Notes: generated from the sequence alone by a model not told the origin. A stretch of 64,000 bases of DNA from Gilvimarinus agarilyticus (GCF_000832015.1 NZ_JXCJ01000001.1:312065-376064), one strand, 5' to 3'. Shown: positions 16,485-26,218, counted from the stretch's first letter. Numbers and translations: made by a program.

Positions 16485-17420
16485 ATGACTCTGACAGAAT
16501 TGCGCTATATCGTCACCCTGGCTCAGGAGCAACACTTCGGCCGTGCCGCCGAACGCTGCTTTGTCAGCCAGCCCACCTTGAGTATTGCCGTTAAAAAGCT
16601 TGAGGAGGAACTCGGTGTATCGCTGTTTGAGCGCTCCAAATCGCGGGTTTCCGCCACACCTCTAGGCGAGAAGATCGTCGCCCAGGCCAATCTAGTACTC
16701 GAGCAGTCAGCCGCCATTAAGGACATTGCTAACGAGGGCAAAGACCAGCTATCCAGCCCCCTCAGCATTGGCGCGATTTTTACCATTGGGCCTTACTTAC
16801 TGCCAAGCTTTATCCCCGAGCTGCAAAAAGAAGTAAGCAAAATGCCCCTGTACGTCGAGGAGAGCTACACCGGCACTCTGCGCACTAAGCTGCGCAAAGG
16901 TGAGCTAGACGTAATTATCGTCGCGCTGCCCTTTACCGAGGCCGACGTGGTTACCCAGCCATTGTACGACGAGCCTTTTGTGGTGCTGATGCGCAAAGAT
17001 CACCCGCTGGCGCAACACGACAGCATCGACCCCACAGCACTGGACTCCGAAGAGGTGTTACTGCTGGGCGAAGGCCACTGCTTTCGCGATCAGGTGCTGG
17101 AAACGTGCCCACATCTTAAGGCCTCGGTAGAGGGGCACAGCGGTGGAGTGCACACCGCCGCCGAGGGCAGCTCGCTCGAGACGCTGCGCCACATGGTCGC
17201 CTCGGGTCTGGGCATCACCATCTTACCTGTATCCGCCGCCGGCATTAGCCGCTACAGCGAAGAGGTACTGGTTACCCGCCCCTTTAACGACCCGGCCCCG
17301 AGCCGCACCGTCGCGTTAGCGTGGCGCGCCAGCTTTCCGCGCTTTAAAGCGGTGGATGCGTTGCGCACCGCCATTCGCCACTGTCAGCGCGACAACCCGC
17401 TCATCACCCTGCGTAACTGA
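16485..17420 (+). CDS. oxyR: OxyR, hydrogen peroxide-sensing LysR-type regulator
   Basis: A 311-residue LysR-family regulator. The N-terminal 60 residues are the winged helix (LTELRYIVTLAQEQHFGRAAERCFVSQPTLS). The redox cysteines fall at C199 (GEGHCFRDQ) and C208, the same numbers as in E. coli OxyR, which form a disulfide on peroxide exposure. It then activates catalase, peroxidase and related genes. recG starts 2 bases after its stop, the oxyR-recG order known from pseudomonads and relatives. Confidence 0.95.
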   Translation: MTLTELRYIVTLAQEQHFGRAAERCFVSQPTLSIAVKKLEEELGVSLFERSKSRVSATPLGEKIVAQANLVLEQSAAIKDIANEGKDQLSSPLSIGAIFTIGPYLLPSFIPELQKEVSKMPLYVEESYTGTLRTKLRKGELDVIIVALPFTEADVVTQPLYDEPFVVLMRKDHPLAQHDSIDPTALDSEEVLLLGEGHCFRDQVLETCPHLKASVEGHSGGVHTAAEGSSLETLRHMVASGLGITILPVSAAGISRYSEEVLVTRPFNDPAPSRTVALAWRASFPRFKAVDALRTAIRHCQRDNPLITLRN

Positions 17421-17422
17421 GC

Positions 17423-19513
17423 ATGAACGGCTCTGCGGATACTCTGGCGAATCTGCCGGTAACCAGCCTCTCGGGGGTTGGACCGGCGCTGGCCGAAAAA
17501 CTCGCCAAACTCGGCATTCGCACCGTCCAGCAACTGCTGTTTCATCTGCCGTCGCGCTATCTCGACCGCACACGGGTACAACCCATTGGCGCGTTGCAAC
17601 CGGGTGTTAGCGCTGTTATTGAGGCCGAAGTGCGCGCCGCTGACGTGGTGTACGGACGGCGTCGCTCGCTGGTGTGCCGGGTACAAGACAACACCGGCAC
17701 CCTCACCTTGCGTTTTTTTCACTTTACCGGCGCGCAAAAGCAGCGTTTAACCAGCGGCGCGCGGTTGCGCTGCTTTGCCGAGGCCCGCCGCGGTGCCAGC
17801 GGTCTGGAGATGGTGCACCCAGAATATGAGCTATTAGCCGAAGGCGATCACAAACCCCTCGCCCAGAGCTTAACGCCCCATTACCCCACCACTGACGGCC
17901 TAACTCAGCCGCGCCTGCGCAGCCTGACGCAACAGGCTCTGACCATGCTGGAGCGCTATCAGCTAGAAGAGCTCCTGCCCGAGCGCGTGCGTAAAACTCT
18001 CGACCAAATACCGCTGGCCGAGGCCCTGAGCTTGCTGCATAACCCACCCAAAGACGTCGACCTACATCGGCTGGCCGAGGGCATCCACCCCTTTCAGCAG
18101 CGTTTGGCGTTTGAAGAGCTACTCGCCCATCAACTGAGTATGTTGCAGTTTCGCCAGGGCATTCGCAGCCAAAAGGCGCTGCCACTACACCCGACCCCAG
18201 AGCTGCAACAAGCGTTTCTCGCCCAACTCCCCTTCGATTTAACAGGTGCTCAGGAAAGAGTAAGTACTGACATACAAAACGACTTAGCGCGTGCCGAGCC
18301 GATGCTGCGGCTGGTTCAGGGGGATGTCGGCTCGGGCAAGACCGTGGTTGCCGCACTGGCCGCATTAGCGGCCGTGGCTGCCGGCAAACAGGCGGCAATA
18401 ATGGCTCCCACCGAGATTTTGGCCGAGCAGCACCGGGTTAACTTTAGCGCCTGGCTCGCGCCTTTGGGTATTCACGTTGGCTGGCTGAGCGGCAAACTTG
18501 GGCAAAAGGCCCGTCGCGAACAGCTGGCCAACATCGCCAGCGGCGAAGCGCAGGTGGTGGTGGGCACCCACGCGCTATTTCAGGAAGAGGTGGTTTTTGC
18601 TCAGCTGGCGCTGGCGATTATCGATGAGCAACACCGCTTTGGCGTCCACCAGCGCCTGGCATTGGGCGAGAAGGGCGCCCATGGCGAATGCACCCCGCAC
18701 CAGCTGATCATGACCGCCACCCCCATCCCGCGCACTCTGGCCATGAGCGCTTATGCCGACTTAGACTGCTCGGTCATCGACGAGCTACCCCCGGGCCGCA
18801 CCCCGGTTACCACGGCGGTTATCTCAGATCAGCGGCGCGAGCAAATTATCGAGCGGGTGCGCGCCGCCTGCGGCGAGGGCCGCCAAGCGTATTGGGTGTG
18901 CACGCTTATTGAAGAATCTGAGTCACTGGAGGCTCAAGCGGCCGAGGCAACGGCCGATAACCTAAAAGAGCAACTGCGCGAACTGCGCATAGGGTTGGTG
19001 CACGGACGCTTAAAAGCCGCCGAAAAAGAGGCCGTTATGGGCGCCTTTAAAGCCGGTGAGTTGGATTTATTGGTGGCCACAACCGTGATTGAAGTAGGCG
19101 TAGATGTGCCCAACGCCAGCCTGATGATAATCGAGAACCCTGAGCGGCTGGGACTATCGCAGCTGCACCAGCTACGCGGCCGGGTAGGGCGCGGGCAAGA
19201 TGCCAGCCACTGTGTGCTGCTGTACGGCACACCGCTGTCGCGCAATAGCAAAGCGCGCCTTAAAGTCATGCGCGAGAGCTCCGATGGCTTTTATATCGCC
19301 GAGCAAGATCTAGAGCTGCGCGGTCCAGGCGAGGTTTTAGGCACCCGCCAAACCGGGCAGATGGAATTTCGGGTGGCTGATTTACAACGCGACAGCCACT
19401 TATTAGATGCCGTGCGAAAAACCGGCGAGCTTATTATTAATCGCGATCCGGCACGTGCCAGTGCCATTATCGAGCGCTGGCTGGGCGGCCGCGAGCGCTA
19501 TCTTGGCGCCTAA
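17423..19513 (+). CDS. recG: ATP-dependent DNA helicase RecG
   Basis: A 696-residue helicase of normal length that remodels stalled replication forks and Holliday junctions. The wedge/OB domain is at the N-terminus (about 60-160). Helicase motifs include GDVGSGKT (Walker A), the RecG-type DEQH box in IIDEQHRFGV, TATPIPRTL, and the motif VI block QLHQLRGRVGRG. It is translationally close to oxyR (2-base gap) and probably co-transcribed. A large minus-strand frame inside it is a shadow. Confidence 0.97.
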   Translation: MNGSADTLANLPVTSLSGVGPALAEKLAKLGIRTVQQLLFHLPSRYLDRTRVQPIGALQPGVSAVIEAEVRAADVVYGRRRSLVCRVQDNTGTLTLRFFHFTGAQKQRLTSGARLRCFAEARRGASGLEMVHPEYELLAEGDHKPLAQSLTPHYPTTDGLTQPRLRSLTQQALTMLERYQLEELLPERVRKTLDQIPLAEALSLLHNPPKDVDLHRLAEGIHPFQQRLAFEELLAHQLSMLQFRQGIRSQKALPLHPTPELQQAFLAQLPFDLTGAQERVSTDIQNDLARAEPMLRLVQGDVGSGKTVVAALAALAAVAAGKQAAIMAPTEILAEQHRVNFSAWLAPLGIHVGWLSGKLGQKARREQLANIASGEAQVVVGTHALFQEEVVFAQLALAIIDEQHRFGVHQRLALGEKGAHGECTPHQLIMTATPIPRTLAMSAYADLDCSVIDELPPGRTPVTTAVISDQRREQIIERVRAACGEGRQAYWVCTLIEESESLEAQAAEATADNLKEQLRELRIGLVHGRLKAAEKEAVMGAFKAGELDLLVATTVIEVGVDVPNASLMIIENPERLGLSQLHQLRGRVGRGQDASHCVLLYGTPLSRNSKARLKVMRESSDGFYIAEQDLELRGPGEVLGTRQTGQMEFRVADLQRDSHLLDAVRKTGELIINRDPARASAIIERWLGGRERYLGA

Positions 19514-19655
19514 GATTACCGCCAAAAAAGGTGACCTAAGTCACAGTTTTAACGCAGTCGTAGCCGTTGGCGCCATTAGGCTTTATATTGTCAGTTAGGG
19601 CGTCAAAACAAAACGATGATACGCCCAATGAGCACCACGACCAGGAGATTATTCA

Positions 19656-21062
19656 GTGCCAGTACCTACCAGTGTCGAAACACTGCTCAGTAGCCAAAAT
19701 ATTAACTATGACCTTGCTGCGACCACACCAGAGGGTAACGACACGGTCATTTGGTATCAGCAACACTTACGCCAGCAGGGCGCGGCACGCTCGATTTTGC
19801 TACAGGATGAAATCGGGCGGGTTCAAGTGGTATTGGGGGCAGATCGCCTACTCGATTTAACCGCCGTAAACCGACACCTAAGCCGTGAATTGCGCGCCGC
19901 GGAGCCCGATGCTTTAAAACAGTTTTGTGAAGCCAACCAATTCCAGTCGGTGCCGGCACTGCCGCAAGTCGCCGGCTTACTCACACTGGTAGACCAACAA
20001 CTGTTAAAGCGCGACAGCTTACTGCTGGACTCGGGCGACGACGGCCAACTGATTCGGGTACACAGCAACGAGTTTCAGCAAATATTAAAAGACGCTATCG
20101 TCTGTGAGCTATCTGTAGCACTAGCACCTCTTGAGACGGACGACAGCGGCGCGGATGATGGCGCACAAATTGAGGTCGCTATCCGCAACTTCACCCAGCT
20201 GCGGGTGCGCCAACGGCTGGAAGAAACCCTCGAGCTGCCCCCGCTATCGGACACCGCACAGCGCATTATTAAATTGCGGGTCGACCCCAACGCCGACATC
20301 TCTGATTTAGCGCAAATCGTCGAGACCGACCCGAGCTTGGCCGCGCAGGTCGTCAGCTGGGCGGCCTCGCCTTACTATTCAGCGCCGGGTAAAATTAAGT
20401 CGATTCACGACGCCATTGTGCGGGTGCTGGGCTTTGACATGGTGCTTAACCTGGCCTTGGGGCTAGCGCTGGGCAAAACATTACACCTGCCCAAAGACAG
20501 CCCCAATGGCGAGCTACCCTACTGGCAGCAAGCCGTGTATATGGCCGCCACCATCGAGGGACTAGTCACCGCCATTCCCCGCGATGCCCGCCCAAGCTTT
20601 GGCATGGCTTACCTGACCGGTCTGCTGCACAACTTTGGCGCCTTGATTATGGCCGAGGTATTCCCCCCGTATTACCGGCAGTTTTGCCTCATAAGTGAGG
20701 CCAACCCACACGTTACACCGCAAGCTATCGAGCGCCACCTGCTAGACATTAGCCGCGATCAAATTGCCAGCCAGTTAATGGACTTGTGGGGCATGCCAGA
20801 GGAAGTGGTGGTTGGCCTGCGCCAGCAAAACAACCCAAATTATCAAGGCGAGTACGCAGTTTACGCCAAGCTGGTATACCTCGCCCGCATGCTACTGCGC
20901 CAACATAACATTGGTACCGGCCCATGCGAGGCCATACCCGAGGCGCTATTTGCTGAGCTGCAACTCACCCGGGACAAGGCGGAGGCCACCGTGGCCAATG
21001 TGATTGAGTCGTCCGACGATTTAGAGCATATCGCCAGCGCCCTTAACCCCAGCGGCAATTAA
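19656..21062 (+). CDS. YbaK-like / HDOD two-domain protein
   Basis: A 468-residue protein. Residues about 1-155 resemble a YbaK / ProX aminoacyl-tRNA deacylase-like domain (ARSILLQDEIGRVQVVLGADRLLDL and the VPALPQV block). Residues about 210-410 are an HDOD domain (DLAQIVETDPSLAAQVVSWAASPYYS, IHDAIVRVLGFDMVLNLALG), a non-catalytic HD relative used in signalling and stress control. The start is GTG at 19656, with AGGAG about 8 bases upstream. It is preceded by a 142-base gap after recG. The combination is known in pseudomonad-type genomes but its role is not established. Confidence 0.85.
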   Translation: MPVPTSVETLLSSQNINYDLAATTPEGNDTVIWYQQHLRQQGAARSILLQDEIGRVQVVLGADRLLDLTAVNRHLSRELRAAEPDALKQFCEANQFQSVPALPQVAGLLTLVDQQLLKRDSLLLDSGDDGQLIRVHSNEFQQILKDAIVCELSVALAPLETDDSGADDGAQIEVAIRNFTQLRVRQRLEETLELPPLSDTAQRIIKLRVDPNADISDLAQIVETDPSLAAQVVSWAASPYYSAPGKIKSIHDAIVRVLGFDMVLNLALGLALGKTLHLPKDSPNGELPYWQQAVYMAATIEGLVTAIPRDARPSFGMAYLTGLLHNFGALIMAEVFPPYYRQFCLISEANPHVTPQAIERHLLDISRDQIASQLMDLWGMPEEVVVGLRQQNNPNYQGEYAVYAKLVYLARMLLRQHNIGTGPCEAIPEALFAELQLTRDKAEATVANVIESSDDLEHIASALNPSGN

Positions 21063-21107
21063 CCAAACCTGTAACCATACTAGTTGAGCGGCTTTACCAA
21101 ATCGAAG

Positions 21108-21136
21108 CCGCCGGTGCGCCCAGGTCACACCGGCGG
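21108..21136. terminator. Hairpin between convergent genes
   Basis: CCGCCGGTG at 21108-21116 pairs perfectly with CACCGGCGG at 21128-21136 across an 11-base loop, between the HDOD gene and the convergent symporter gene. There is no T run on either side, so termination function is uncertain. Confidence 0.35.
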
Positions 21137-21140
21137 TGCC

Positions 21141-22394
21141 CTAAGCGGCTTGATCGCGGTAGCGCTCTTCGTCTAGCAACTGTTCACTTTTTGCCACCAC
21201 CGTGGTCACCGCCGCATCGCCGGTGATATTCACGGCGGTGCGAATCATATCCAGCAACCGATCCACCCCGATAATCAGCGCAATGCCTTCCTCTACCGGC
21301 AGGCCCGCCTGTTGCAACACCATCGCCAGGGTCACCATCCCCACGCCCGGTACGCCGGCGGTACCAATAGACGCTAAAGTGGCGGTTAACACCACCATCA
21401 AATAGCCCATAATGCCCACATCGATACCGTAGGCCTGAGCGATAAAGACCGTCGCCACGCCCTGCATAATCGAGGTGCCATCCATATTAATGGTCGCCCC
21501 CAACGGCAAGGTAAAAGAGGCCGCTTTGTTATCCACGCCGAGCTTGCCCTCCACCGTGCTCATGGTAACCGGCAAGGTGGCGTTACTGGAGGCCGTGGAA
21601 AAACCAAACACCATCACCGGGTACATTTTACGCAAGAAAATCAACGGGTTAAGGCCGGACAACAGCTTAAGTAGGCTCGGGTATACGACAACCGCCTGCA
21701 GCAGTAACACCCCGGCGACGGTAAAAAAGTAAAACAGTAGATCCTGAAACACCCCAAACCCCATAGAGGCAAACAGCTTCGCCAACAGGCAAAACACGCC
21801 GTAGGGTGCCAGCTGCACCAGCATCATAATCATGCGCAGCACCACATGATTTAAATTCTCAAAAAAGCTCGCGACCGGTGCGCCCTGCTCGCCACTTTTG
21901 GCGATCGCCACCCCCAGCAAAACCGAGAACACAATTACCTGCAGCATATTCCCTTCGGCCATCGCGGCCACCGGGTTGCTGGGAAATATGTTGATGATGG
22001 TCTGCTTGAGCGACAAATCGGTATCCATACTGGCCGAACCACTCGCCTCCAGGTTAAGCCCTAGGCCCGGCCCCAATAGGCTGGCGATACTGATCGCCAA
22101 AGTGATCGCAATGGCAGTAGTAAGTAAATAGAGGCCAATGGTTTTTATCGCCAGCCCGCCCATGCGCGATTGATTGCCCAAATTGGCCGTGCCGCACACC
22201 AGTGAGACAAACACCAACGGCACCACCAACAGTTTGAGCGAGGCGACAAACACCGCGCCCACTGTATCGAACAAACCATCGACCAAGTACACCTGTACCC
22301 AACTGTCGGCTTCGCGCCCGGTAAACAGGTTTAACAGCAGGCCAATAACAATGCCGAGCACCATGGCGACTAGTATTTTTTTTGTCAGACTCAT
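21141..22394 (-). CDS. Dicarboxylate/amino acid:cation symporter (DAACS family)
   Basis: A 417-residue inner-membrane transporter that takes up dicarboxylates or acidic/neutral amino acids with Na+ or H+. It has eight or so hydrophobic segments and the family hallmarks: the TLPLGATINMDGTS block with the NMDGT motif, the serine-rich hairpin FSTASSNATLPVTM, and the GVPGVGMVTLAMVL and GVDRLLDMIRTAVNITGD blocks. ATG at 22394 follows AAGAGA; the longer frame to 22430 lacks a ribosome site. It is divergent from ubiC over 140 bases. Substrate cannot be fixed from sequence. Confidence 0.93.
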   Translation of the reverse strand: MSLTKKILVAMVLGIVIGLLLNLFTGREADSWVQVYLVDGLFDTVGAVFVASLKLLVVPLVFVSLVCGTANLGNQSRMGGLAIKTIGLYLLTTAIAITLAISIASLLGPGLGLNLEASGSASMDTDLSLKQTIINIFPSNPVAAMAEGNMLQVIVFSVLLGVAIAKSGEQGAPVASFFENLNHVVLRMIMMLVQLAPYGVFCLLAKLFASMGFGVFQDLLFYFFTVAGVLLLQAVVVYPSLLKLLSGLNPLIFLRKMYPVMVFGFSTASSNATLPVTMSTVEGKLGVDNKAASFTLPLGATINMDGTSIMQGVATVFIAQAYGIDVGIMGYLMVVLTATLASIGTAGVPGVGMVTLAMVLQQAGLPVEEGIALIIGVDRLLDMIRTAVNITGDAAVTTVVAKSEQLLDEERYRDQAA

Positions 22395-22534
22395 AAACAA
22401 TCTCTTACCGCACGGGCTGCATGCCCCCAATCTTGAATGTGCGAGGGTAACTCAGCGACGGGCAATTGTCCTGTGCTGATGCTCACCACTGCTGTTAAAA
22501 TGCCGCACCTAACCCCAGCATATCGAGGTATCGT

Positions 22535-23134
22535 TTGACCCAATCGCGTGCGCTACAACCTCGCCCGGCGCTATCGTCTGGCGCCCCTGGTCGCTTTGCC
22601 CGGCGCGGGCTAGGGCTCTGGCAGCCAGCCGCACACGCGCTCAACCTGCCGCCGGCGATAAAACCATGGCTGTTTGACGACGGCTCGCTCACCGCCAAGT
22701 TGCGCAAACGCAGCGCGGGGCAACTGCAGGTGCAGGTGCTGCGCCAATACTGGGGGCAACCGACCCTGTCAGAGCGCCGCACCCTGCAACTCGGCCGGGG
22801 TAGGGCGCTGATACGCGAGGTGCTGCTACTGGGGCCTAACGCGACTGCTTGGGTGTATGCCCGCAGCGTGTTTCCCGCCGCGAGCCTGACTGGGCGCCTG
22901 CGACATTTGCGCAAGCTCGCCAACCGCCCGCTGGGAGGCTTTTTGTTTAGCCACCGGCAGCTGGGCCGATCTCCCATGCAAATCGCCCAGCTGCCGCCCC
23001 ATGAGCGGCTCATCCCCCCCAGCGTTCAAGGAGATGATATGCTCTGGGGCCGACGTTCAAAATTTTTTCTGTTCGGTAAATCCCTGCTCGTCAGTGAGGT
23101 TTTTTTACCGGCGCTGCTCGACTCCCGGACCTAA
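22535..23134 (+). CDS. ubiC: Chorismate pyruvate-lyase
   Basis: A 199-residue enzyme that removes pyruvate from chorismate to give 4-hydroxybenzoate, the first step of ubiquinone synthesis. The AWVYARSVFPAASLTG block with its active-site arginine, the RPLGGFLF block and the WGRRSKFF ending are family landmarks. The start is an unusual TTG at 22535, supported by GAGGT at 22525-22529 six bases upstream and by the absence of a nearby ATG. ubiA starts 4 bases after its stop, so the two form the usual ubiCA operon. Confidence 0.9.
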   Translation: MTQSRALQPRPALSSGAPGRFARRGLGLWQPAAHALNLPPAIKPWLFDDGSLTAKLRKRSAGQLQVQVLRQYWGQPTLSERRTLQLGRGRALIREVLLLGPNATAWVYARSVFPAASLTGRLRHLRKLANRPLGGFLFSHRQLGRSPMQIAQLPPHERLIPPSVQGDDMLWGRRSKFFLFGKSLLVSEVFLPALLDSRT

Positions 23135-23138
23135 CACC

Positions 23139-24008
23139 ATGACTAATCTCATTCTCGGCCGCTTAACACTCTACGCCCAGCTGACCCGCTTAAACCGCCC
23201 CATAGGCTGGCTGTTGGTGTTGTGGCCGACACTGTGGGGGCTGTGGCTGGCCGCCGACGGCACACCACCGCTGCATTTAGTGATTATTTATACCCTGGGC
23301 GCCATCGCCATGCGCTCGGCCGGCTGCGTCATCAACGACTTTGCCGATCGCAACCTCGACGGCCACGTCGAGCGCACCAAAAATCGCGTACTCGCCACCG
23401 GCAAGGTCAGTGTTAAAGAGGCCTGGGGGGTATTTGCCACGCTGGTACTGCTGTCGTTTATTTTGGTGCTCTTTACCAACACTCTGACGCTTTACCTCGC
23501 CTTTGGCGGCCTGGCACTGGCGTGCTGCTACCCCTTTATGAAGCGCTATACCCACTTGCCGCAAGTGGTGCTGGGAGCCGCCTTTGCCTGGGGAATACCC
23601 ATGGCTTTTGCCAGTGTGCGCAACGAGGTACCACAACAGGCCTGGCTGATTTATTTTACGGTGCTGCTGTGGACCATCGTCTATGACACCTTCTACGCCA
23701 TGGTCGATCGCGATGACGACCTGCGTATCGGCATCAAGTCCACCGCCGTGCTGTTTGGCGATCAGGACCGCGTCATTACCGCCAGCTTGCAGGTGTTAGT
23801 CGTCATAGGCTTACTGTTAATGGGTTCACGGTTTGAGCTAAACGCTCTGTACTACGTCGGGGTCGCCGCTGCGGCCGGCTTGTTCGTCTATCAACAGCGG
23901 CTTATTCGCTACCGCCAGCGGGGGCCGTGTTTTGCCGCATTTCTTAACAATAATTGGGTAGGTTTGGTTGTTTTCGGCGGAATTGTCGCCGGTTTAGTCG
24001 AGTGGTAA
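23139..24008 (+). CDS. ubiA: 4-hydroxybenzoate octaprenyltransferase
   Basis: A 289-residue inner-membrane prenyltransferase that attaches the polyprenyl tail to 4-hydroxybenzoate in ubiquinone synthesis. Both Asp-rich motifs are present: NDFADRNLDGHVERTKNR near residue 65 and YDTFYAMVDRDDD near residue 185, with about eight hydrophobic segments. ATG at 23139 gives the standard length; the frame is open upstream only inside ubiC. Confidence 0.97.
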   Translation: MTNLILGRLTLYAQLTRLNRPIGWLLVLWPTLWGLWLAADGTPPLHLVIIYTLGAIAMRSAGCVINDFADRNLDGHVERTKNRVLATGKVSVKEAWGVFATLVLLSFILVLFTNTLTLYLAFGGLALACCYPFMKRYTHLPQVVLGAAFAWGIPMAFASVRNEVPQQAWLIYFTVLLWTIVYDTFYAMVDRDDDLRIGIKSTAVLFGDQDRVITASLQVLVVIGLLLMGSRFELNALYYVGVAAAAGLFVYQQRLIRYRQRGPCFAAFLNNNWVGLVVFGGIVAGLVEW

Positions 24009-24071
24009 GTATCGCTCGCCTGACGCCAAATCGCCCCCCCAATCACTTGCTGGGTAAAATTTACCGCCAAG

Positions 24072-24089
24072 CTGTCATAAATATGCAAC
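24072..24089 (+). promoter_or_regulatory. Candidate Pho box upstream of phoB
   Basis: CTGTCAT-AAAT-ATGCAAC: the first 11 bases match the PhoB-box consensus exactly and the second 7-mer matches at four of seven. A -10-like TAAATA starts at 24101, 11 bases downstream, the usual spacing when PhoB replaces the -35 contact. It fits autoregulation of phoBR under phosphate limitation. Confidence 0.6.
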
Positions 24090-24202
24090 AATTTATACAT
24101 TAAATACGCTTGCAAAGAAGGGGACGCACCCGGCTGATAATGCCATCCGTTACCGCCGCTTCACTGATTATCCGCAATTGATGGAACATACAGGCAGGCA
24201 CT

Positions 24203-24901
24203 ATGACAAGTCGCACCATCCTTATCGTTGACGACGAATCCGCAATCCGCGATATGCTGCGTATCGCCCTCGAAATGGCCGAGTACCGCTGCTTAGAGGC
24301 AAGTAATGCGCAGGACGCACACGGGCTTATTGTCGATGAGAAACCCGACTTGATTCTGCTTGACTGGATGATGCCTGGCACCAGCGGTATTGAACTGGCA
24401 CGGCGTTTAAAGCGCGACGAAGTGACCGCCAACATCCCTATTATTATGCTCACCGCCAAAGGCGAAGAGGACAATAAAATTCAGGGGCTGGAAGTGGGCG
24501 CCGATGACTACATCACCAAACCGTTCTCGCCACGTGAGTTGGTCGCCCGCTTAAAAGCGGTATTGCGCCGCGCCGACCCCCACGCCAACAGCCATCAGCC
24601 TATTCAGGTTCAAGGTCTGTGCCTCGACCCCTCCAGCCACCGCGTGACCATCAATGATCGCGAAGTGGATATGGGGCCCACCGAGTTTCGCCTGCTGCAG
24701 TTTTTCTTGACCCACCAAGAACGCGCTTACACCCGCAGCCAATTGTTAGATCACGTCTGGGGTGGTAACGTCTATGTCGAAGAGCGCACCGTCGATGTCC
24801 ATATTCGCCGCCTGCGTAAAGCACTTACGGTGGATCAACACGAAAATTTGGTTCAGACCGTCCGCGGCACAGGCTATCGCTTTTCGACCAAGGCCAGCTA
24901 A
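24203..24901 (+). CDS. phoB: PhoB, phosphate regulon response regulator
   Basis: A 232-residue OmpR/PhoB-type regulator. The receiver domain has D9-D10 and D11-like acidic residues, phospho-acceptor D54 (LLDWMMPGTSG), T84 and K106 (YITKPFSPREL). The C-terminal winged helix contains the EFRLLQFF and RTVDVHIRRLRKAL segments. The whole pattern, especially LDWMMPG and the PTEFRLL block, is that of PhoB. It activates phosphate-scavenging genes when phosphate is low. phoR follows 30 bases later and a Pho box precedes it. Confidence 0.94.
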   Translation: MTSRTILIVDDESAIRDMLRIALEMAEYRCLEASNAQDAHGLIVDEKPDLILLDWMMPGTSGIELARRLKRDEVTANIPIIMLTAKGEEDNKIQGLEVGADDYITKPFSPRELVARLKAVLRRADPHANSHQPIQVQGLCLDPSSHRVTINDREVDMGPTEFRLLQFFLTHQERAYTRSQLLDHVWGGNVYVEERTVDVHIRRLRKALTVDQHENLVQTVRGTGYRFSTKAS

Positions 24902-24931
24902 CGCCCCACGCCGATACAGGACTGAACGATT

Positions 24932-26218
24932 TTGTTACAGGGATTCAATGCCGAGCTGAAACGCTTGGCGGTTATCTTTAGTATTGCCGTTATCATCGGC
25001 CTACTGGTCGACCAGCTCGCCTGGACCTTGGCGCTATTTGCCTTTTGGTACATCGGCTGGAGCCTCTGGCAAATGCTGCGCCTGAATATTTGGCTCACGG
25101 GCAACCGCAAGCGTCAACCACCCGAGGCCACGGGCCTGTGGGGCGAAGTGTTTGACGCGATCTACCACCTTCAGCGGCGCCAAAAACGCGAGAAAAAAAA
25201 CCTGCAGGCCGTTATTAATCGCGTTCAGGAAACCACCTCAGCCCTCAAAGACGGCGTGATTCTGCTCGACTGGCGTGGCTACCTCGATTGGTGGAACCCA
25301 GCCGCCCAGCGCCTACTGGGGTTTTACAACTCCGACCAAGGCCAGTCGGTTATTAACTTTATTCGCCACCCGCGCTTTGTCGATTACTTTGAAGCCGGTG
25401 ACTACGCCGAGCCGCTGGATATTCCCTCACCGCGCTTTCCCGATAAACGCCTGCAGTTTCAAATTACCCGTTTTGGTAAAAACGAGCGTTTGATCGTGGT
25501 CCGTGACATCACCCAAATTTACCATTTAGAGCAGATGCGCAAAGACTTTGTCGCCAACGTCTCGCACGAGCTGCGCACCCCACTGACTGTCATTAGCGGC
25601 TATTTAGAAACCATGGCCGACAATAACAGCACACCGGCCTGGAGCAAGCCGCTGGAGCAAATGCAGCAGCAATCCAAGCGCATGTCGCTGCTGATCAACG
25701 ACTTAATCATGCTCTCTAAGCTCGAGACCGCCGATACCGGCTTTAATCAAAAACGCGTCGAGCTAGAGCCGTTGCTGCAAACCGTTAAATCGGAGGCGGC
25801 CATACTCAGCGCCGAGAAGCACCAAACTCTAACCCTCGAATGCACCGCCAAGCTCAGTATTCTGGGCAATGAAAAAGAGCTGCACAGCGCTTTTTCAAAC
25901 CTGGTGATCAACGCCGTTAAATACACCCCCGAAGGCGGCAAAATCGCCATGCGCCTGTGGCGCAGCGGCCCGCGTATTTACTATTCCGTGAGTGATAACG
26001 GCGTAGGCTTTGACGCCAAACACATCCCACATCTCACCGAGCGCTTTTACCGCGTGGATGCCAGCCGCAACAGCGGTACCGGCGGCACAGGGCTTGGCTT
26101 GGCCATTGTTAAACATGTGCTCTTGCGCCACGACGCCGAATTGCAAATCAGCAGCGAAGTGGGCAAGGGCAGTGTCTTCACCTGTGTTCTGCCCGTCAAC
26201 GATCCCCCGCTGTCATAA
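24932..26218 (+). CDS. phoR: PhoR, phosphate regulon sensor kinase
   Basis: A 428-residue inner-membrane histidine kinase. Two hydrophobic segments at about 10-50 lack a real periplasmic loop, as in PhoR. A PAS domain (about 92-195), HisKA with H212 in VSHELRTPLTVISGYLE, and an ATPase domain with NAVKYT, DNGVGF and GTGLGLAIVKH follow. It controls PhoB together with the Pst/PhoU transporter, whose genes are not in the window. The start is TTG at 24932 with AGGA upstream; no better ATG precedes the membrane segments. Confidence 0.93.
   Translation: MLQGFNAELKRLAVIFSIAVIIGLLVDQLAWTLALFAFWYIGWSLWQMLRLNIWLTGNRKRQPPEATGLWGEVFDAIYHLQRRQKREKKNLQAVINRVQETTSALKDGVILLDWRGYLDWWNPAAQRLLGFYNSDQGQSVINFIRHPRFVDYFEAGDYAEPLDIPSPRFPDKRLQFQITRFGKNERLIVVRDITQIYHLEQMRKDFVANVSHELRTPLTVISGYLETMADNNSTPAWSKPLEQMQQQSKRMSLLINDLIMLSKLETADTGFNQKRVELEPLLQTVKSEAAILSAEKHQTLTLECTAKLSILGNEKELHSAFSNLVINAVKYTPEGGKIAMRLWRSGPRIYYSVSDNGVGFDAKHIPHLTERFYRVDASRNSGTGGTGLGLAIVKHVLLRHDAELQISSEVGKGSVFTCVLPVNDPPLS

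Noticed and set aside
17724-18398. 224-codon minus-strand frame inside recG
   Set aside because: Shadow frame of a GC-rich gene; low-complexity Arg/Pro composition.
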